Shown in pieces: positions 45,754 to 54,079 of a stretch of 55,341 bases of DNA. The stretch lies in NCBI RefSeq assembly GCF_000422665.1, contig NZ_AUGM01000001.1, forward strand, positions 1-55,341, in the 5' to 3' direction. This stretch comes from Ferrimonas senticii DSM 18821 (GTDB lineage: Bacteria; Pseudomonadota; Gammaproteobacteria; Enterobacterales; Shewanellaceae). The position numbers and the translations under genes are program-made. Positions within the stretch are counted from its first letter, which is position 1. Each line of letters begins with the position of its first letter. A model generated the notes under the pieces. The model saw only the letters and a list, made by a program, of their open reading frames with translations. It was not told the DNA's origin and searched no databases.

Positions 45754-45855
45754 ACCTAACAAGCCAAGTCAGCAGGACAAATTTTACGCAGGCACCCGTC
45801 GCTTCGCTCCTAATTTTAGCCTGCGTAACTTTGCCCCTGCTTGGGGACGTTAGCT
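45754..45855 (+). repeat. attC site 1
   Basis: This 102-base recombination site starts ACCTAAC, the exact reverse complement of GTTAGGT at the start of the same cassette (45234-45240), and ends GTTAGCT. Inner arms pair: TTACGCAGGC with GCCTGCGTAA, and CCAAG/GCAGG near the left end with CCTGC/TTGG near the right. The predicted cassette boundary is G45849/T45850. Confidence 0.8.
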
Positions 45856-45882
45856 TAATCAAATCATGGAGGATAGATTTAA

Positions 45883-46887
45883 GTGTTGTACCCCAAGGCA
45901 TTGAAGGCTGGTGACAAAATTGGTTTCTTTTCACCGTCATCACCAGCGACGGTATTTGCTCCCAAACGTTTTCAACGAGCAAAGTCTTACCTTGAATCAA
46001 AAGGTTTTAAGCTTGTTTCAGGCTCTCTTACAGGGAGCTCTGACAACTATCGCTCTGGTTCGATAATGGAGCGAGTGGAAGAGTTAAATCAGCTCATTAG
46101 AGATCCAAGCGTTCGTTGTATCATGTCCACTATTGGTGGAAGTAACAGCAACGCTTTATTGCCATACATCGATTATGAAGCACTCCGGAATGACCCTAAG
46201 ATAATCATCGGATATTCAGATGTAACCGCTCTACTCATGGGTATTTATGCGCAGACAGGATTAGTCACATTCTATGGACCAGCACTAGTTGCATCTTTTG
46301 GAGAGTTTCCTCCTTTGGTGGATGAAACGTTCAACTCTTTCATGGATATCTTAACTTCAGAATCAGACATCTACTCTTATTCCATGCCCGGAGATTGGAC
46401 TGATGTTAAACATGATTGGGAAACACAAGATTCGGGTAAGGCGACATATCAAAATGAGTGGAAGTTCATTGGCAATGGAATGGTTAGTGGACGCGTTATA
46501 GGTGGCAACTTAAATACGATGGCGGGTATTTGGGGTAGCCCTTATATGCCTGAGGTACAGCGTGGTGACATCTTGCTTATCGAAGACTCATTAAAAGGTA
46601 TCGATGCGGTGGAGCGTTCGTTTGCTCACTTACTGGCCTGTGGTGTGTTTGATAAGGTCAGTGCGGTTGTTTTGGGTAAACATGAGTTGTTTGACCATAA
46701 AGGTACAAGTCGCTCTCCACTGGATGTCTTATTGGAGGTGCTAAACGGAAAAGAAGTACCGATTTTCTATGGTTTTGATAGTTGTCATACTCACCCAATG
46801 CTTGTGACACCATTAGGTATTCAAGCAAGAATTGACTTCGATAATCATCGTTTTAGCCTTGAAGGTAAGTGGCTATCAGCAAATTAA
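45883..46887 (+). CDS. S66-family peptidase, LD-carboxypeptidase / MccF-like
   Basis: A 334-residue S66 serine peptidase. The nucleophile Ser is in IGYSDVTALL. The downstream GGNLNTMAGIWGSP, LLIEDSLKGIDAVERSF and the His in CHTHPM complete the expected Ser-Glu-His set. Family members are LD-carboxypeptidases that recycle murein peptides, or MccF-type hydrolases that inactivate microcin C-like peptide-nucleotides. A cassette location favours a self-protection role, but sequence alone does not decide. The start is GTG 45883 with GGAGG ten bases upstream. Confidence 0.88.
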   Translation: MLYPKALKAGDKIGFFSPSSPATVFAPKRFQRAKSYLESKGFKLVSGSLTGSSDNYRSGSIMERVEELNQLIRDPSVRCIMSTIGGSNSNALLPYIDYEALRNDPKIIIGYSDVTALLMGIYAQTGLVTFYGPALVASFGEFPPLVDETFNSFMDILTSESDIYSYSMPGDWTDVKHDWETQDSGKATYQNEWKFIGNGMVSGRVIGGNLNTMAGIWGSPYMPEVQRGDILLIEDSLKGIDAVERSFAHLLACGVFDKVSAVVLGKHELFDHKGTSRSPLDVLLEVLNGKEVPIFYGFDSCHTHPMLVTPLGIQARIDFDNHRFSLEGKWLSAN

Positions 46888-46925
46888 CAAAGCGTTTACC
46901 CAACTAGGAAAGTAGGGAGTGTAAC
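46885..46925 (+). repeat. Possible attC remnant inside cassette 2
   Basis: The peptidase gene ends into TTAACAAAGCG, resembling the left end of attC sites (TAACAA...), but no right half with a GTT core follows before the next gene. It may be the scar of two cassettes fused by deletion. Low certainty. Confidence 0.3.
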
Positions 46926-46927
46926 AT

Positions 46928-47449
46928 ATGGATGAGTTTATCAATGGACCACTTGGTGCGTTTCATGTAGTGTCAGCAATTATTGCTCTAGTCATTGGGG
47001 CAGTAGTCCTTGCGTCAAAGAAAGGCACAAATAAGCACAAAAAACTTGGTTATGTATACTTTTTTAGTATGTTAGTTCTAAATCTAAGCGCTATTCCGAT
47101 CACAAGTATGTCAGGAAGCATTGGGTTATTTCATATTTTTATTCTACTTAGTTTACCTACTACGATAATGGCACTATACATTCCATTGTTTTGGCGTCAT
47201 AAAACTAATTGGCTTGTATTACATTTTTCATTTATGTATTGGAGTTATGTTGGTTTGATTGCAGCTTTTGTTGCGGAGATTATGGTTAGATTGCCAACTA
47301 TTCTTATGACTACAAGGCAAAGTGACGCACAAAATATTAGTTATACGGGGTACGTTGATGTGGCTTTAGCTTTTGCTATCATGGGGCTTGTAATGTTTTT
47401 CGCAGAACTAATTTTTCGCTCTTGGAGAAAGCGGCTTAAAGTTGGCTAA
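46928..47449 (+). CDS. DUF2306-like multi-span membrane protein
   Basis: A 173-residue inner-membrane protein with four or five hydrophobic helices. FHVVSAIIALVIGAVVLASK, then KKGTNKHKKLGYVYFFSMLV and a later FHIFILLSLPTTIM resemble DUF2306 proteins, where paired His residues on helices recur. Function unknown. AGGGAG precedes ATG 46928. It shares cassette 2 with the peptidase gene, and its stop codon lies within attC 2. Confidence 0.7.
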   Translation: MDEFINGPLGAFHVVSAIIALVIGAVVLASKKGTNKHKKLGYVYFFSMLVLNLSAIPITSMSGSIGLFHIFILLSLPTTIMALYIPLFWRHKTNWLVLHFSFMYWSYVGLIAAFVAEIMVRLPTILMTTRQSDAQNISYTGYVDVALAFAIMGLVMFFAELIFRSWRKRLKVG

Positions 47450-47542
47450 CAAGGCAATCAAACGGACGCGTAACGCTTGGCTCGCGCTTGTTCCTCGCCG
47501 ATTTTAGCCAACCATTACTTGCCGCTTATTGCGGCGTTATAT
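47444..47542 (+). repeat. attC site 2
   Basis: A 99-base site from GGCTAAC to GTTATAT. The right end (TTGCCGC...GCGGCGTTAT) is strongly like Vibrio-type repeats. The outer arms pair: GCAATCAAACGG near the left with CCGCTTATTGC near the right. The boundary is G47536/T47537. Its left core shares only GTTAGC with the start of cassette 2. Confidence 0.8.
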
Positions 47543-47557
47543 TTCACGGAGGAATAG

Positions 47558-48109
47558 GTGCGCTTTCCTGTATTAGAAACAAATCGACTAAGGCTAACAG
47601 AGTTACTTGATGAAGATGCTGAAAGTGTCTTTGACCTATTTTCGGATGAGTCCGTTACTGAGTATTACGACCTTGAAGCTTTCAATGACTTATCGCAGGC
47701 ACATAACCTTATTAAGTTCTTCCGCAACCGTTTTGAAGAAAAATTAGGTATCCGTTGGGCTATTCGCTTAAAAGAAACGAATGAGCTGATTGGAACATGT
47801 GGTTTCAATAGTTGGAACGCTAAAATGAAAAATGCCGTACTTGGATATGATTTACTCCCGAGACATTGGGGAATGGGGTATACAACAGAGGCAGTACATA
47901 GGATAGTGACAGCTGCTTTTGATGGTGAGTTACCCTGTGGTGAACTTCATCGCATTCAAGGTGACACAATTCCAGGCAATACAGCTTCCGAATCGGTACT
48001 CGTGAAAGTGGGGTTTAAAGAAGAAGGGCTAAGACGGCATAGTGGGTACTGGAAAAATAAGTTCCACGACCTTAAATGTTTTGGTTTGATTAAAACCGAG
48101 TATAGTTAA
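47558..48109 (+). CDS. GNAT-family N-acetyltransferase (RimJ/RimL-like)
   Basis: A 183-residue acetyltransferase. LETNRLRLTELLDEDAESVF is the standard RimJ/RimL-type N-terminus. YDLLPRHWGMGYTTEAVHRI contains the acetyl-CoA pyrophosphate loop (R/Q-x-x-G-x-G/A type), and GNTASESVLVKVGFKEEG is the usual late motif. The substrate may be a small molecule or a protein N-terminus; the sequence does not tell. The start is GTG 47558 with GGAGGA upstream, 20 bases into cassette 3. The gene ends exactly at the attC. Confidence 0.88.
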   Translation: MRFPVLETNRLRLTELLDEDAESVFDLFSDESVTEYYDLEAFNDLSQAHNLIKFFRNRFEEKLGIRWAIRLKETNELIGTCGFNSWNAKMKNAVLGYDLLPRHWGMGYTTEAVHRIVTAAFDGELPCGELHRIQGDTIPGNTASESVLVKVGFKEEGLRRHSGYWKNKFHDLKCFGLIKTEYS

Positions 48110-48219
48110 ATATAACAATCTGTTAAATAAGGACAAATTCAACTGTGTCGCTTTTTGCTTTTCTGCTTCGCAGGAAAAAATCAACCCAGAAAAATTTGCC
48201 TATTAATAGGGCGTTAGTT
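48110..48219 (+). repeat. attC site 3
   Basis: A 110-base site. It begins within AAATATAAC, the exact reverse complement of GTTATATTT at the start of its cassette (47536-47544), and ends in GGGCGTTAGTT. Outer arms pair: AATAAGGACAAATT with AAATTTGCCTATT. The boundary is G48213/T48214. Confidence 0.82.
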
Positions 48220-48262
48220 GCTCGCATCAAAACAATAGAAACATCAATTAAGGAAGTAGATA

Positions 48263-49162
48263 ATGATTCAAAATGAAGTATTGACTGATGCTCTTCAAAG
48301 ATCCGCATCAATCCATCAACCTCATGCCTTGAAGGCATATTTGGCCATGAAATATCTCTCTGTAAGATTTGAAAATTTTGGTGTTCAAGAATGGAAGCAA
48401 TGTCAGAATTTGATTGCTATTTCAGAAGTGAAAGTACCAATGATCATGTCTGAGAACATTGAATCAAAAGTATTATCTGATGATCGAATTCAGTATGTAA
48501 TGCAAAACGGTGTATTGCCAATTGGTTATATAGCTATGAAACAATGGCATCAACGAGCAGGTATAGATCACATTTTTAATCACTACTTAAATTTAGCTGC
48601 AGAAAGAAATGAATATCTTTCACATAACGTTTCTATTTTACTTGCTTTGCGTGAAGTTTATTCTGAATTAGAAGATGATCAAATACCGTTCTTCCTAGAC
48701 CGTTTCGCAGAATATCTATCGTCTACATTTAGAAAAATTACTAAAGGTGAAACAACTTCTATAATAAACTCTACTGTAGAAGTAGATAAAGTCCTAGATT
48801 CATGTATTGAGCAGCCGGGTTTCTTTGGTCATAACTTAATAACTCTATGCTGGTTACTCCGCTCTAGAACGAAAATAGGAAAAGATATTTTTTATAGAAT
48901 TCTTGTTCACGTATATGAACAGTCAAAATGGGATTTTGATGATCCAGAAGATAAAATTGATCATTTGTTTTTGCAAGGCTGCAATTCAGTCTCTACTGAA
49001 AATGAATTTGAAAATATCATCTCATCACTAATAAATGATCAAAATAAAAATATACATCAGATAACACTCGCAGATAGTTTGGTTTACCTCTGGAGTCTTT
49101 ATCCAGACAAACGAGAGAATATTTCAATGCTTGCTGTATATTACAGTACCAAGCGCAACTAA
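48263..49162 (+). CDS. Cassette-encoded protein of unknown function
   Basis: A 299-residue soluble, mostly helical protein, which I do not recognise. There is no signal peptide and no membrane helix. It has scattered aromatic residues, an acidic patch WDFDDPEDKIDHLF near residue 230, and no clear catalytic motif. AAGGAAG lies upstream of ATG 48263. The gene is markedly AT-rich (many AAA, AAT, ATA codons), unlike the chromosome around it. Its stop codon TAA sits inside attC 4, which is normal for cassette genes. It fills cassette 4 alone. Confidence 0.7.
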   Translation: MIQNEVLTDALQRSASIHQPHALKAYLAMKYLSVRFENFGVQEWKQCQNLIAISEVKVPMIMSENIESKVLSDDRIQYVMQNGVLPIGYIAMKQWHQRAGIDHIFNHYLNLAAERNEYLSHNVSILLALREVYSELEDDQIPFFLDRFAEYLSSTFRKITKGETTSIINSTVEVDKVLDSCIEQPGFFGHNLITLCWLLRSRTKIGKDIFYRILVHVYEQSKWDFDDPEDKIDHLFLQGCNSVSTENEFENIISSLINDQNKNIHQITLADSLVYLWSLYPDKRENISMLAVYYSTKRN

Positions 49163-49211
49163 CAAGTGCATCCAGGTGACGCCTGCGGCGCACCTGATTT
49201 AGGAGTTAAAA
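49157..49211 (+). repeat. attC site 4 (short, last of the array)
   Basis: A 55-base site. Its left end GCAACTAAC is the exact reverse complement of GTTAGTTGC at the start of cassette 4 (48213-48221), and it ends GTTAAAA. An inner hairpin CAGGTG...CACCTG is clear; the outer arms pair poorly. Beyond it the sequence returns to host-like composition. Confidence 0.65.
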
Positions 49212-49235
49212 TAATCCAATCCCCCCCTCGGAAGC

Positions 49236-49267
49236 TGATCTGGTTGACTGTTCAGCAAACCAGATCA
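49236..49267. terminator. Inverted repeat, possible terminator at array end
   Basis: TGATCTGGTT, a 12-base loop, AACCAGATCA: a perfect 10-bp stem between the cassette array and the minus-strand DUF4377 gene. No strong T-run follows on either strand, so termination is uncertain. Confidence 0.45.
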
Positions 49268-49314
49268 AATCTCTTTCAAAGTGCAGCAACGCGTAGCGAT
49301 TTTCGGTAGCTGGG

Positions 49315-49668
49315 TTATTTCGCGCTGCGGCTAATTTGCTTAATCAAACGATATTGATAGCGGCTAGCATCGGCGGGTACTGGGCCGCCGCCAAAGGCCA
49401 ACGACTTTTCAATTTGCAGCTGGTATTCAAAGCCGGGTTCAAATTCAAAGCCTTGGATATCGCTGTAAAACAGCTGGCCATCGACAACCAAGCACTTACG
49501 TGGCGCTATGCCAACACAATCGGCTTGCTGGGGCGCGACGGTGACGGTGAGGATCTCGCTTTTTGAAGTGTCTGAAGTTGTTGCTGTGTTGCTATCGGTG
49601 GTTTGGGCGCAGGCACTCAGCAGCGCGATAGCGGCAGTTGCCGCAGCGGCTTTGATGGTGTGGTTCAT
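49315..49668 (-). CDS. DUF4377-domain lipoprotein
   Basis: A 117-residue protein from ATG 49668, preceded by GGAGA; the frame extends to 49719 but lacks a site there. The lipobox LLSAC gives Cys20 of an N-terminal lipoprotein signal. The core, ADCVGIAPRKCLVVDG, FYSDIQGFEFEPGFEYQLQI and a final YRLIKQIS, matches the DUF4377 pattern, a small beta domain often linked to HslJ/META proteins. Function unknown. It follows the yjfC-like gene by 54 bases. Confidence 0.8.
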   Translation of the reverse strand: MNHTIKAAAATAAIALLSACAQTTDSNTATTSDTSKSEILTVTVAPQQADCVGIAPRKCLVVDGQLFYSDIQGFEFEPGFEYQLQIEKSLAFGGGPVPADASRYQYRLIKQISRSAK

Positions 49669-49722
49669 AAACAGTCTCCAATTGGCTTGGGGATTAACCA
49701 AGCCAGTATAAGGGATCAATTG

Positions 49723-50889
49723 TTAGTCAAGAATGCAGTGGGGGATGAAGCGGGACAGATCTTGGGTGATCCGGCTGTGGTCTTCGCGCACCGAGATACC
49801 GGCGGCGTTATCACCAATCAGCCATGAGCCAATTAAGGCGTTGTCGTCGCCAAATTTCGCCAGCGGTTGGTAAGCTTGGATGATAAAGCCTTCCTCGCCG
49901 TAGGCGCCGCCGGAACTTTCTAGCGGTTTGCCGTTTTCTAGGATGGCGATGTTGGCACCTTCACGGCTGTAGATCGGCTTTTTCACCCACAGACCGCTGT
50001 CGCTGCGGTGGGCCTCATCGGCAAAATAGGCTGGTAGCAGGTTAGGGTGGTTGGGGAACATCTGCCACAGTAGCGGCAGCAGTGCCTTGTTGGACAGCAC
50101 CGATTTCCACTCTGGCTCGAGCCAGCGAACGTTGGCCTTAGGCACGAAATCGCCGAACTCTTCGCGCAGCATAAACTCCCATGGATAGAGCTTAAAACAG
50201 GCTCGGATCAGCTCGCCGTTGCTGTCGAGAAACTCGTTTTTGTCGCTGAGGCCGATCTGCTCAATGGCGGTGTAGATGGTGTTGAAGCCGGCTTCCTCGG
50301 CGCAGTCTTGCAGGTATTGGACGGTGCCACGATCCTCGATGCTCTCCTCACAGGAAGCAAAGTGCAACGCCACCGGCGGCCACTCTTTTTTGAAAGTAGC
50401 AAAGCGCTTGATCAGCTGTTCTTGAATCGAATTGAACTGATCGGCGCTGGCAGGCAGGGTGCCATCTTTGATGCGATCCTCCAGCCATAGCCACTGGAAA
50501 AAGCCGGATTCATACAGCGAGGTTGGGGTATCGGCGTTGTTCTCCAGCAGTTTGGCTGGGCCGGTGCCGTCGTAGGCCAGATCGAGTCTGGCGTACAGGC
50601 TGGGCTCGTTCAAACGCCAAGCGCGGGCGACGGTATCCCAATGGGCTTCTGGGATAGCAAAGCGCTGCAGCAGTTGCTCTGAGTTAACCACCTTATCCAC
50701 CGCTTGCAGGCACATCTGCCCTAGTTCTTCGGTGGGATCTTCAAGATCTTGCTCAATCTGCTTGAGGCTGAACTGGTAGTAGCGGCTTTCATCCCAGTAG
50801 GGCTCGCCGTACATGGTATGAAAGTCAAAGCCGTACTCTTCGGCTTGCTGTTGCCAATGGCTGCGCGGAGTGACCAGATGACGCTGCAT
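49723..50889 (-). CDS. Glutathionylspermidine synthase family protein (YjfC/YgiC)
   Basis: A 388-residue ATP-grasp protein of the GSP_synth family, matching the synthetase domain without the amidase half. LLENNADTPTSLYESGFFQW carries the conserved N-A-D-T-P-T-S motif. LWVKKPIYSREGANIAIL and GSWLIGDNAAGISVRED complete the ATP-grasp. E. coli YgiC and YjfC have this form but show no glutathionylspermidine synthase activity, so the true peptide substrate is unknown. It starts directly at the stop of the DUF1190 gene (TAA-ATG), the usual yjfL-yjfM-yjfC order. Confidence 0.9.
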   Translation of the reverse strand: MQRHLVTPRSHWQQQAEEYGFDFHTMYGEPYWDESRYYQFSLKQIEQDLEDPTEELGQMCLQAVDKVVNSEQLLQRFAIPEAHWDTVARAWRLNEPSLYARLDLAYDGTGPAKLLENNADTPTSLYESGFFQWLWLEDRIKDGTLPASADQFNSIQEQLIKRFATFKKEWPPVALHFASCEESIEDRGTVQYLQDCAEEAGFNTIYTAIEQIGLSDKNEFLDSNGELIRACFKLYPWEFMLREEFGDFVPKANVRWLEPEWKSVLSNKALLPLLWQMFPNHPNLLPAYFADEAHRSDSGLWVKKPIYSREGANIAILENGKPLESSGGAYGEEGFIIQAYQPLAKFGDDNALIGSWLIGDNAAGISVREDHSRITQDLSRFIPHCILD

Positions 50890-51525
50890 TTAGCCCCCGA
50901 AACTGCGTGAGCCGGATTTGTTCGACAGTGATGAGGAGGACTTAGCCGCTGCCATCTTGCCAAAGCCGCCGCTGCGGGTTACCCGAGTCGGTGCGGTCGG
51001 CTTTTGGAAGGCGCTGGGCGTAGCGCGCACCATTTTGTCACCGGCTTTACCAACCACGGTGCCGTTACCGGTGAAGATTTTGCCGTTCAGTGGCGAAGAC
51101 TTTGAGCGTGAGCCATACACCGGTGCGTATTTCGGTGCCCGGTTGCCGGACAGCATTGAGCCCATCATGTAGCCCATCATCATTGGCATAAACCAACTGC
51201 CGCCGCTGGCGTTGTTTTGGCTGCCTTCAGGTGCTTCTTGGCAGGCCTCGGCGCCAAATTCCGCTTCGCAATCCGCTTGGCTGACAAAGCGCGGGGCGGT
51301 GGCCAGATGATCCATCTGTGCAGAGCCAAACACCTGTTCACACAGTTGCGGCTGATCAGGGTATTGGGTTACGCACTCTTCGACGTTGGTGTAGATCTGC
51401 GCCGCTTCTTCCATCGGTGCTGGGCTGCAACCGCTGACCGCTAAGGTTACCGATAGCGCGACCGCGGTGGTGGTTGGCACCGCTTTGCGAAAACGAGGGA
51501 GACAGACGTTGTTACTGCGTTTCAT
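50890..51525 (-). CDS. DUF1190 lipoprotein-like protein (YgiB/YjfM)
   Basis: A 211-residue protein of the DUF1190 family. After an N-terminal hydrophobic stretch there is SGCSPAP with a candidate lipid-anchor Cys. A cysteine-containing part follows (VEECVTQYPDQPQLCEQ, QADCEAEFGAEACQ), then WFMPMMMGYMMGSMLSG and a Ser-Gly-Arg-rich tail. The location between DUF350 and GSP_synth genes supports the call. Function unknown. Confidence 0.87.
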   Translation of the reverse strand: MKRSNNVCLPRFRKAVPTTTAVALSVTLAVSGCSPAPMEEAAQIYTNVEECVTQYPDQPQLCEQVFGSAQMDHLATAPRFVSQADCEAEFGAEACQEAPEGSQNNASGGSWFMPMMMGYMMGSMLSGNRAPKYAPVYGSRSKSSPLNGKIFTGNGTVVGKAGDKMVRATPSAFQKPTAPTRVTRSGGFGKMAAAKSSSSLSNKSGSRSFGG

Positions 51526-51535
51526 GGCGGGCTCC

Positions 51536-51949
51536 TTAGTAACTCATGCAGGCGGCGTTTAGCAGGCCGACACTGATGTTGATACTGGCCAATACGATGG
51601 CGCTGGCAAGGTGGTTTTGCTCAATCTTGGCGACAATGTCGGTCATTAGGGTAAAGCGTACTAAGGCGAACGCCAGCAGCTGGGCCACCAAGGCGATCAC
51701 CGCCCAGGTAATGAAATCAGTAAAGCTGATGGAGTATTTGACCGCTGAGGCCAGCGCGATGGTGTAGCCAATCAAAGCACCGCCAAGGCTGAGGGCGGCG
51801 GCTTGATTATCGGCTTTGATCAGGCCCCATTCGTCGAATGGGGTGATGGCGGCATAGATGGTTTTGAACAGCAGCAGCGCGATAAAGCCTGCGGCAAAGT
51901 AACTGAAGAAAGCACTGAGACCGGCGAGCAGTTCCATAAAAGTGGGCAT
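51536..51949 (-). CDS. DUF350 membrane protein (YjfL)
   Basis: A 137-residue protein with four transmembrane helices. It has the DUF350 pattern: FKTIYAAITPFDEWGLIKADNQAAALSLGGALIGYTIALASAV, then a second similar half. It is first gene of the three-gene yjfL-yjfM-yjfC-type operon. It probably forms an inner-membrane partner of the cytoplasmic GSP_synth protein. Its exact role is not known. Confidence 0.87.
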   Translation of the reverse strand: MPTFMELLAGLSAFFSYFAAGFIALLLFKTIYAAITPFDEWGLIKADNQAAALSLGGALIGYTIALASAVKYSISFTDFITWAVIALVAQLLAFALVRFTLMTDIVAKIEQNHLASAIVLASINISVGLLNAACMSY

Positions 51950-52042
51950 CCCTAATTTGTCGATTTAGTTTGGGTCGTATCTCTCATCTTATCGCAGCAT
52001 GAGCAGGGATGCAGTGATTATGGCTGGCAGTTGTGTAACCGC

Positions 52043-52678
52043 TTAAATCTCGATTTTCTCTTTAAATTCACAGAGATCTTCGATGATGCAGGAGCCGCAG
52101 CGCGGTTTACGAGCCAGACAGGTGTAGCGACCGTGCAGGATCAGCCAGTGATGAACATCGACCTTGAACTCGGCTGGCACCACTTTCAGCAGTTTTTGCT
52201 CGACCTCATCGACGTTTTTACCCATGGCAAACTTGGTGCGGTTGGAGACCCGAAAGATGTGGGTATCGACGGCGATGGTGGGCCAGCCAAAGGCGGTATT
52301 CAGCACCACGTTAGCGGTTTTACGGCCAACACCCGGCAGTGCTTCCAGCGCTTCGCGATTCTCTGGCACTTCGCCGCCGTGCTTATCGACCAAGATCTGC
52401 GCCGCCTTAATGACGTTGACGGCTTTGGTGTTATACAGGCCGATGGTTTTGATCTGCGCTTTAACGCCTTCCAGCCCTAAGTCCAACATCGCTTGCGGGG
52501 TGTTGGCTAACGGGAACAAGTTGCGGGTGGCTTTATTGACCGAAACATCGGTGGCCTGCGCCGATAACGCTACCGCTACCAGCAGTTCATAAGGATTAGA
52601 AAATTCCAGTTCGGTTTCTGGATTCGGGCGCTGCTCGCGCAGGCGTTCCAAAATCAGGCGGCGTTTGTCTTTATTCAT
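52043..52678 (-). CDS. nth: Endonuclease III
   Basis: A 211-residue DNA glycosylase/AP lyase for oxidised pyrimidines. The helix-hairpin-helix LPGVGRKTANVVL contains catalytic K120, and D138 is in VDTHIFRV. The [4Fe-4S] ligands are in CLARKPRCGSCIIEDLC (C187, C194, C197, C203), the same numbering as in E. coli. It lies downstream of rsxE, as in many gammaproteobacteria, but a terminator hairpin separates them. Confidence 0.97.
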   Translation of the reverse strand: MNKDKRRLILERLREQRPNPETELEFSNPYELLVAVALSAQATDVSVNKATRNLFPLANTPQAMLDLGLEGVKAQIKTIGLYNTKAVNVIKAAQILVDKHGGEVPENREALEALPGVGRKTANVVLNTAFGWPTIAVDTHIFRVSNRTKFAMGKNVDEVEQKLLKVVPAEFKVDVHHWLILHGRYTCLARKPRCGSCIIEDLCEFKEKIEI

Positions 52679-52701
52679 TGTCAGCCCTGTAAGCGATGTA
52701 A

Positions 52702-52729
52702 AAATCCCGAAGAGGAATCTTCGGGATTT
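52702..52729 (-). terminator. Terminator after rsxE
   Basis: AAATCCCGAAGA, loop, TCTTCGGGATTT: a perfect 12-bp stem that is followed by T5 when read on the minus strand. It may reduce read-through from rsx into nth. Confidence 0.8.
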
Positions 52730-52751
52730 GGTCTCAATGATATTGCTGAAA

Positions 52752-53447
52752 TTAATTGGTCACGCGAACGCGTTCAACCACTTGCGGTTTTTCCGCCGGT
52801 GGCGCCAGCAGCGCTTCCACTTTGTCGTTGAAGTGATTTTTAGCGGCAATCAGCAAGCCCATGGCGATAAAGGCGCCCGGTGGCAGCAGCGCCAGTAGGA
52901 ATGGGCTATCCAGTTGGAACAGCTCTACCCGCAGCACCGCCGCCCAGTCGCCCAGCAGTAACTCAGCGCCATCAAACAAGGTACCTTGGCCGAGCAGTTC
53001 ACGAATACCGCCTAAAAGCATTAGCACGAGGGTAAAACCTAAGCCCATCATCAGACCATCCCATGCGGCTAAGCCAACGCTGTTTTTCGAGGCAAAGGCT
53101 TCGGCGCGGCCGATGATGATGCAGTTGGTGACGATCAGCGGCAGGAAGATCCCCAGTGACAGATACAGGCCATAGGCGTAAGCGTTTACCAACAGCTGCA
53201 CGCAGGTTACCAGCGCGGCGATGATCATCACGTACACCGGAATCCGGATCTCCGCCGGAATGCCCTTACGCAGCAGCGATACCAGCACGTTGGATGCGAG
53301 TAGCACCGCCATGGTGGCAATGCCAAGGCCCATGGCGTTGGTCAGGGTGTTGGTCACCGCCAGCAGGGGACACAGACCCAGCAGCTGGACGATGCCCGGG
53401 TTGTTCTTCCACAGGCTTTGCCAGACGATTTCGCGGTACTGGCTCAT
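52752..53447 (-). CDS. rsxE: Rnf/Rsx electron transport complex subunit E
   Basis: A 231-residue inner-membrane subunit with six helices, including [20 protein letters not shown] and the cysteine-bearing [16 protein letters not shown], both typical of RnfE/NqrD proteins. The complex moves electrons between ferredoxin and NAD(H) with ion translocation, or keeps SoxR reduced in E. coli. It overlaps rsxG by four bases. Confidence 0.96.
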   Translation of the reverse strand: MSQYREIVWQSLWKNNPGIVQLLGLCPLLAVTNTLTNAMGLGIATMAVLLASNVLVSLLRKGIPAEIRIPVYVMIIAALVTCVQLLVNAYAYGLYLSLGIFLPLIVTNCIIIGRAEAFASKNSVGLAAWDGLMMGLGFTLVLMLLGGIRELLGQGTLFDGAELLLGDWAAVLRVELFQLDSPFLLALLPPGAFIAMGLLIAAKNHFNDKVEALLAPPAEKPQVVERVRVTN

Positions 53448-54076
53448 GATTTCACCTCACACTTTGGTGCGTTAACGATCTGCTGTTTGTTGCGTTCAAC
53501 GTAGATCAGCGCATTTTTAACCGCTTTAACGTAAGCACGCGGGGTAATGGTTGCGCCAGTAAACTGGTCGAAATCACCGCCATCGCGTTTTACCCCAAAG
53601 CGTGAGTCTTGCTCGCCCTCAAGGCGGTAGCCGTTGAAGCTGGTAACCCAATCGGAGCGACGTAGCTCAATTAGATCACCCAGTCCCGGGGTTTCGGCGT
53701 GTTCAAGGGTGCGCACGCCAAGGATTTCCCCTTGCCAGTTCACGCCAACGATCACCTCGATATTGCCGTTGTAGCCATCCGGTGCGGTGGTTTCAATGGC
53801 GATTGCCACCGGTTGGCCGTTCAGGCGCGCCACAAACGCTTGATGCGCTTGCTCGTTCCCCAAGTATTGCGGACTAACCAGTTGATGGCATTCCTGATGC
53901 GGTTGGTTGTCGTAACTTCCGGCAGGGATGATCTGATCCAAGGTGGCGATCAGTTGTTGCTGTTTCTGCTCGGCAATTTTGTCTTTGGTACCGGCGTGAG
54001 TCAGGGCAACCACCGCGGTTGCCGCTAAGCCGAATGCCGCCAACAGCAGGCCGTTTCTATTGATGGAGTGGATCAT
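53444..54076 (-). CDS. rsxG: Rnf/Rsx electron transport complex subunit G
   Basis: A 210-residue subunit with one N-terminal membrane helix and a periplasmic FMN-binding domain. The FMN is covalently attached to a Thr in [15 protein letters not shown] (SGAT-type motif). [19 protein letters not shown] is also characteristic. It lies three bases after rsxD and overlaps rsxE. Confidence 0.96.
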   Translation of the reverse strand: MIHSINRNGLLLAAFGLAATAVVALTHAGTKDKIAEQKQQQLIATLDQIIPAGSYDNQPHQECHQLVSPQYLGNEQAHQAFVARLNGQPVAIAIETTAPDGYNGNIEVIVGVNWQGEILGVRTLEHAETPGLGDLIELRRSDWVTSFNGYRLEGEQDSRFGVKRDGGDFDQFTGATITPRAYVKAVKNALIYVERNKQQIVNAPKCEVKS

Positions 54077-54079
54077 CGC

